Shown in pieces: positions 7,865-10,263 of a stretch of DNA of 10,263 nt. Below the pieces are notes generated by a model. It was not told the origin of the DNA and searched no databases. It was given only the letters and a program-made list of their open reading frames with translations. Origin of the DNA: Phoronis ovalis (taxonomy: Eukaryota; Phoronida; Phoronidae). Position 1 is the first letter of the stretch, and each line of letters opens with the position of its first letter. The translations under genes were made by a program, and so were the position numbers. Location: assembly GCA_028565635.1 (NCBI GenBank), contig JAOXYB010065811.1, positions 1 to 10,263 of the forward strand, in the 5' to 3' direction.

Positions 7865-8286
7865 TTTTTGCCTGTGGCATATGATTAATATCATGAGTTT
7901 TCATTTGTACTGCCTCTGACCAATAACACTTGCTGACCTAAGTGTTTTGGAAGGTGCTTCCCATTTCGCAGTGGAAACATCAGCTAGGTTGGCCTTTATG
8001 GGACTTTGCTGTATGAGTAGGGACTTTTTTTATACAAATTCCAATTATATACTTTTTAATGAAAATGTTATAACACCTTTGCCGTATCTCAGCATCTGTC
8101 TAAAAAATTTTTTTTGCACTGGCAATATTGCTTATAGAATTGAAAGACTTATAGTTAAGTTATAAATTGTATTTGTATTGCTACTTTACTAGGCAGGTGA
8201 TGCACTATATTAAGACAATTTTAGGATTGCAGTTGATTTGGCTTGTTTTTATTGACATCTAGTAATTAGTCAGGACCTGCCGCATA

Positions 8287-8306
8287 AGACCAGTAACCAC
8301 TGGTCT
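8287..8306 (+). repeat. Perfect 8-bp hairpin with AACC loop
   Basis: AGACCAGT (8287-8294) pairs exactly with ACTGGTCT (8299-8306) around a four-base loop. The local sequence up to about 8345 is richer in G+C than the rest of the intron. No RNA family is recognised. Confidence 0.65.
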
Positions 8307-8931
8307 ATGTATCATCCACCCCGGGCATCTGCCTAAGTTACCTCGTATAACTCCTGAATTGTTATGCTGGCAACATAAGTAATATTGTTGATGTGCTCCA
8401 GGTATTTTGTTGAACTGTGCCTTTTCCTGCCTTGTACATTGTACAAAACATACTTTTTAGCTTCATAGGGGCTTCGATTTTGATTACTCTGATTTATATT
8501 ATGGGATCACACGTCACATTCTAACTGTTGTGTATATAGGTACTGTTGTTTCACTTTCTCCATTTTATCAGATTTATACTAGGAAAAAGTATCAGCTTGT
8601 GGATAGGTAACAATTTTAAAATAGTGACTGAGCTAATTGGTAATTGAACTTGCTTGCTTTTTGGTTGCATCTTAGAAAAATCAGTAAAACAAATCTTTTT
8701 AAAGATCTAGTATGGTTTAATTATGTTGAAACATCCTTTGTCTACTGAGTTAATTTGATGGTAAACATTCAATACATTTAACTATGAATTTGGTTTAAGT
8801 GCTAAAAAAACATTCTTACATTTTGAATTGGTCTATTATCCATATAAGTCTGCTTGCATGTAATCTCACACTATAATTTAAATTGCCTCATGTTTTTCCT
8901 TACAGGTATTTTAAATATTAAAAACTCAAAA

Positions 8932-9373
8932 ATGCCCGGACCACAGAATATGGAGAACACATGGCCTCAGGATGTTGGAATAATTGCTATGGAAATATAC
9001 TTTCCCTCTCAATATGTGGACCAAGCAGAGTTAGAGGCATTTGATGGAGTATCTCAGGGAAAATACACTATAGGTCTTGGCCAGTCCAAAATGGGTTTCT
9101 GTTCTGACCGAGAGGATATTAATTCTTTATGTATGACTGCTGTTCAAAGTCTTATGGAAAAATATAATGTTGCCTATCAGGATATAGGCTATTTAGAAGT
9201 AGGAACAGAAACTGTGATTGATAAATCGAAAAGTGTAAAGACAGTTTTAATGCAGTTATTTGAATCAGAAGGGAATACTAACATAGAAGGAATTGATACA
9301 ACGAATGCCTGTTATGGGGGAACCCAGGCCTTGTTCAATGCTACTCATTGGGTGGAATCCAGTTATTGGGATG
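8932..9373 (+). CDS. HMGCS1: HMG-CoA synthase, cytosolic type, first coding exon (partial)
   Basis: Hydroxymethylglutaryl-CoA synthase condenses acetyl-CoA with acetoacetyl-CoA to give HMG-CoA, the step before HMG-CoA reductase in the mevalonate pathway. The exon runs from the acceptor at 8905 (TTTTTCCTTACAG) to the donor ATG|GTAAGT after 9373, leaving phase 1. The start at 8932 (CAAAAATGC, A at -3) gives MPGPQNM, like the MPG start of vertebrate HMGCS1. Residues 1-147 match the family's N-terminal thiolase-fold domain: [14 protein letters not shown] (22-35), KYTIGLGQ (44-51), [15 protein letters not shown] (54-68), LEVGTET (88-94) and [16 protein letters not shown] (115-130). Glu93 and Cys127 align with the catalytic general acid/base and the acyl-carrying cysteine. 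The third catalytic residue, a His, is in a later exon. No mitochondrial presequence precedes the Met, so the cytosolic form is likely. The full protein should be about 450-520 residues, and only the first third is here. Confidence 0.96.
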
Positions 9374-10263
9374 GTAAGTGCAAGGTTTAAGGTTATGATA
9401 ATAAATTCCCGTTGAATCCTAGATATGCTGACAAGAATTCATCCCTGGTGACCTTATCAGCTGTGCTATTGGCCTTCATGGACTATATATACAGTAACTC
9501 CTTAAATCTTGGACATAATGTTGGACTGCATTCAAAAAATGATAAGATTACCTAAATCAAATGTAGGTTTGTGGGTTAACAGTTATGCATATAGCATTGG
9601 CACATTTGGAATATCATATGTAAGCCAAGTCAATATAATATTAACCAGACCAGCATTGGCCAGATACCCGAGCTGCAAAATAACACCTTACCTGCACAAA
9701 AATGTACTTAAAGCAAAAGTCAATTTCTTTCATCCAATATTTATTGCTTTGTATATTACAATAGACTAATATGAAAGGCACAAATAAAAGGTCTGTAAGT
9801 ATATTTTTTTATCCCAGATTTTAATGTATAAACTACCCTATTTGAAAACTCTCACTGGGACAAATTAACTTTAATTAATAACTAATGTTTTTATTCTGAA
9901 ATTATTAGTAAGGATCCATTATATATATTTTTAGTAGAAAATGAAACAAATTAAAAATACAATTCTAATCATTAAATGTAAATTCCTAAGGAAATGTAAC
10001 ATTTAAAAATTTTATGCTGTGTCCCACCCAGTTGATCCCCCTTCCCCCTGGAAAGTATTAAATGTTGGCTTTTTAACTGTTGAACAACAGCAGAATCTCT
10101 TACATGTAGCTTGTATATAGACGCTAACTGACTTTGATTATTACGGTAATTCTTCTCAATTCGTACAACTCCATTATTCGTACACCCCCTTTTTCAGATT
10201 TTATGATTTCTGAAATTCGTACACCCCCATTAATTGAGAATTTGGTGTTTCTCTAGATTCGTA
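9374..10263 (+). other. HMG-CoA synthase second intron (partial)
   Basis: The intron begins GTAAGT directly after the first coding exon and continues past the window. The family's next segment (the conserved VVAGDIAVY region in vertebrates) is not found on the plus strand. An 86-codon open frame at 9509-9769 has no family similarity and no acceptor leading in phase, so I leave it as intron. The last 120 bases look like an inserted transposon end. Confidence 0.8.
10142..10263. mobile_element. Putative terminus of a pogo/Tigger-type DNA transposon (partial)
   Basis: After a TA dinucleotide (10142-10143), the usual target of the Tc1/mariner-pogo group, the sequence begins CGGTAATTCTTCTCAATTCG. 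It then carries repeated ATTCGTAC motifs at 10159, 10176, 10215 and 10257, three of them followed by C-rich ACAACTCC or ACACCCCC. Pogo/Tigger-type ends commonly start CAGTA and carry subterminal repeats of the form TTATTCGNACACCC, which this resembles closely. The second base is G rather than A. Two inverted repeats add structure: TTCTCAATT (10153-10161) with AATTGAGAA (10232-10240), and TTTCAGA (10193-10199) with TCTGAAA (10209-10215). No transposase is visible because the window ends. Confidence 0.4.

Larger units (their letters stand above)
6308..8905 (+). other. Presumed first intron of HMG-CoA synthase
   Basis: AT-rich sequence running from the candidate donor GTGAGT to the acceptor TTTTTCCTTACAG (8893-8905). 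It contains hairpins at 6762, 7358 and 8287, an 18-base repeated motif at 7533 and a 26-base tandem repeat at 7807. Open frames inside it (6520-6765, 7947-8165 and 7710-7904 on the minus strand) have no recognisable domains and are treated as chance. Confidence 0.45.

Noticed and set aside
7710-7904. 64-codon minus-strand open frame
   Set aside because: It overlaps the 26-base tandem repeat and shows no coding features.
7947-8165. 72-codon plus-strand open frame inside intron 1
   Set aside because: It looks hydrophobic only because the DNA is T-rich. There is no promoter or splice context.
8854-8931. Upstream ATG at 8854 as the HMG-CoA synthase start
   Set aside because: It lies before the splice acceptor at 8905, so it is intronic. 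The 26 extra residues do not resemble the family, and the ATG at 8932 gives the expected MPG start with a good context.
9509-9769. 86-codon plus-strand open frame after the first coding exon
   Set aside because: It does not match the next conserved segment of HMG-CoA synthase and has no suitable acceptor. It is intronic chance.
1-10263. CRISPR array, prokaryotic defence system, phage or operon
   Set aside because: There are no regularly spaced repeats and no ribosome binding sites or closely packed frames. The introns and RNA polymerase II signals show eukaryotic DNA.

Overview
The window is animal nuclear DNA. It is AT-rich, mostly non-coding, and its coding sequence lies in short exons bounded by GT-AG introns. 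There is no operon-like packing. The one certain gene is a metazoan hydroxymethylglutaryl-CoA (HMG-CoA) synthase. The low gene density, the small dispersed repeats and the pogo/Tigger-like transposon end suit an invertebrate, perhaps a mollusc, but the sequence alone does not fix the species.

Left end (1-1370, minus strand): I infer the start of a gene for a small secreted, cysteine-containing protein. It has a TATA box 32 bases upstream of a TCAGT initiator, and a first coding exon that encodes a signal peptide and ends at a donor. A 57-base second exon has strong acceptor and donor sites and the matching phase. Two third exons are possible, one of which runs off the window. The promoter and first exon sit between two 51-bp direct repeats that differ at one base.

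Middle (1371-6120): about 4.7 kb of AT-rich intergenic DNA between two divergent genes. I see no convincing exon here. It holds a possible 3' tail of a non-LTR retrotransposon near 3680 and several short repeats and palindromes.

Right part (6120-10263, plus strand): the 5' part of the HMG-CoA synthase gene. A promoter-like stretch with an SRE-like core, a full inverted CCAAT (NF-Y) box and an ETS-like site precedes a likely untranslated first exon ending at 6307. A first intron of about 2.6 kb follows, carrying hairpins and small tandem repeats. The first coding exon (ATG at 8932, donor after 9373) encodes the N-terminal 147 residues plus one base, including the catalytic Glu and Cys. The remaining exons lie beyond the window. 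The second intron contains, at its right edge, what looks like the beginning of a pogo/Tigger-type DNA transposon.

The two genes are divergent, but nothing in the sequence links them functionally. HMG-CoA synthase makes HMG-CoA for the mevalonate pathway. The left gene's role is unknown.
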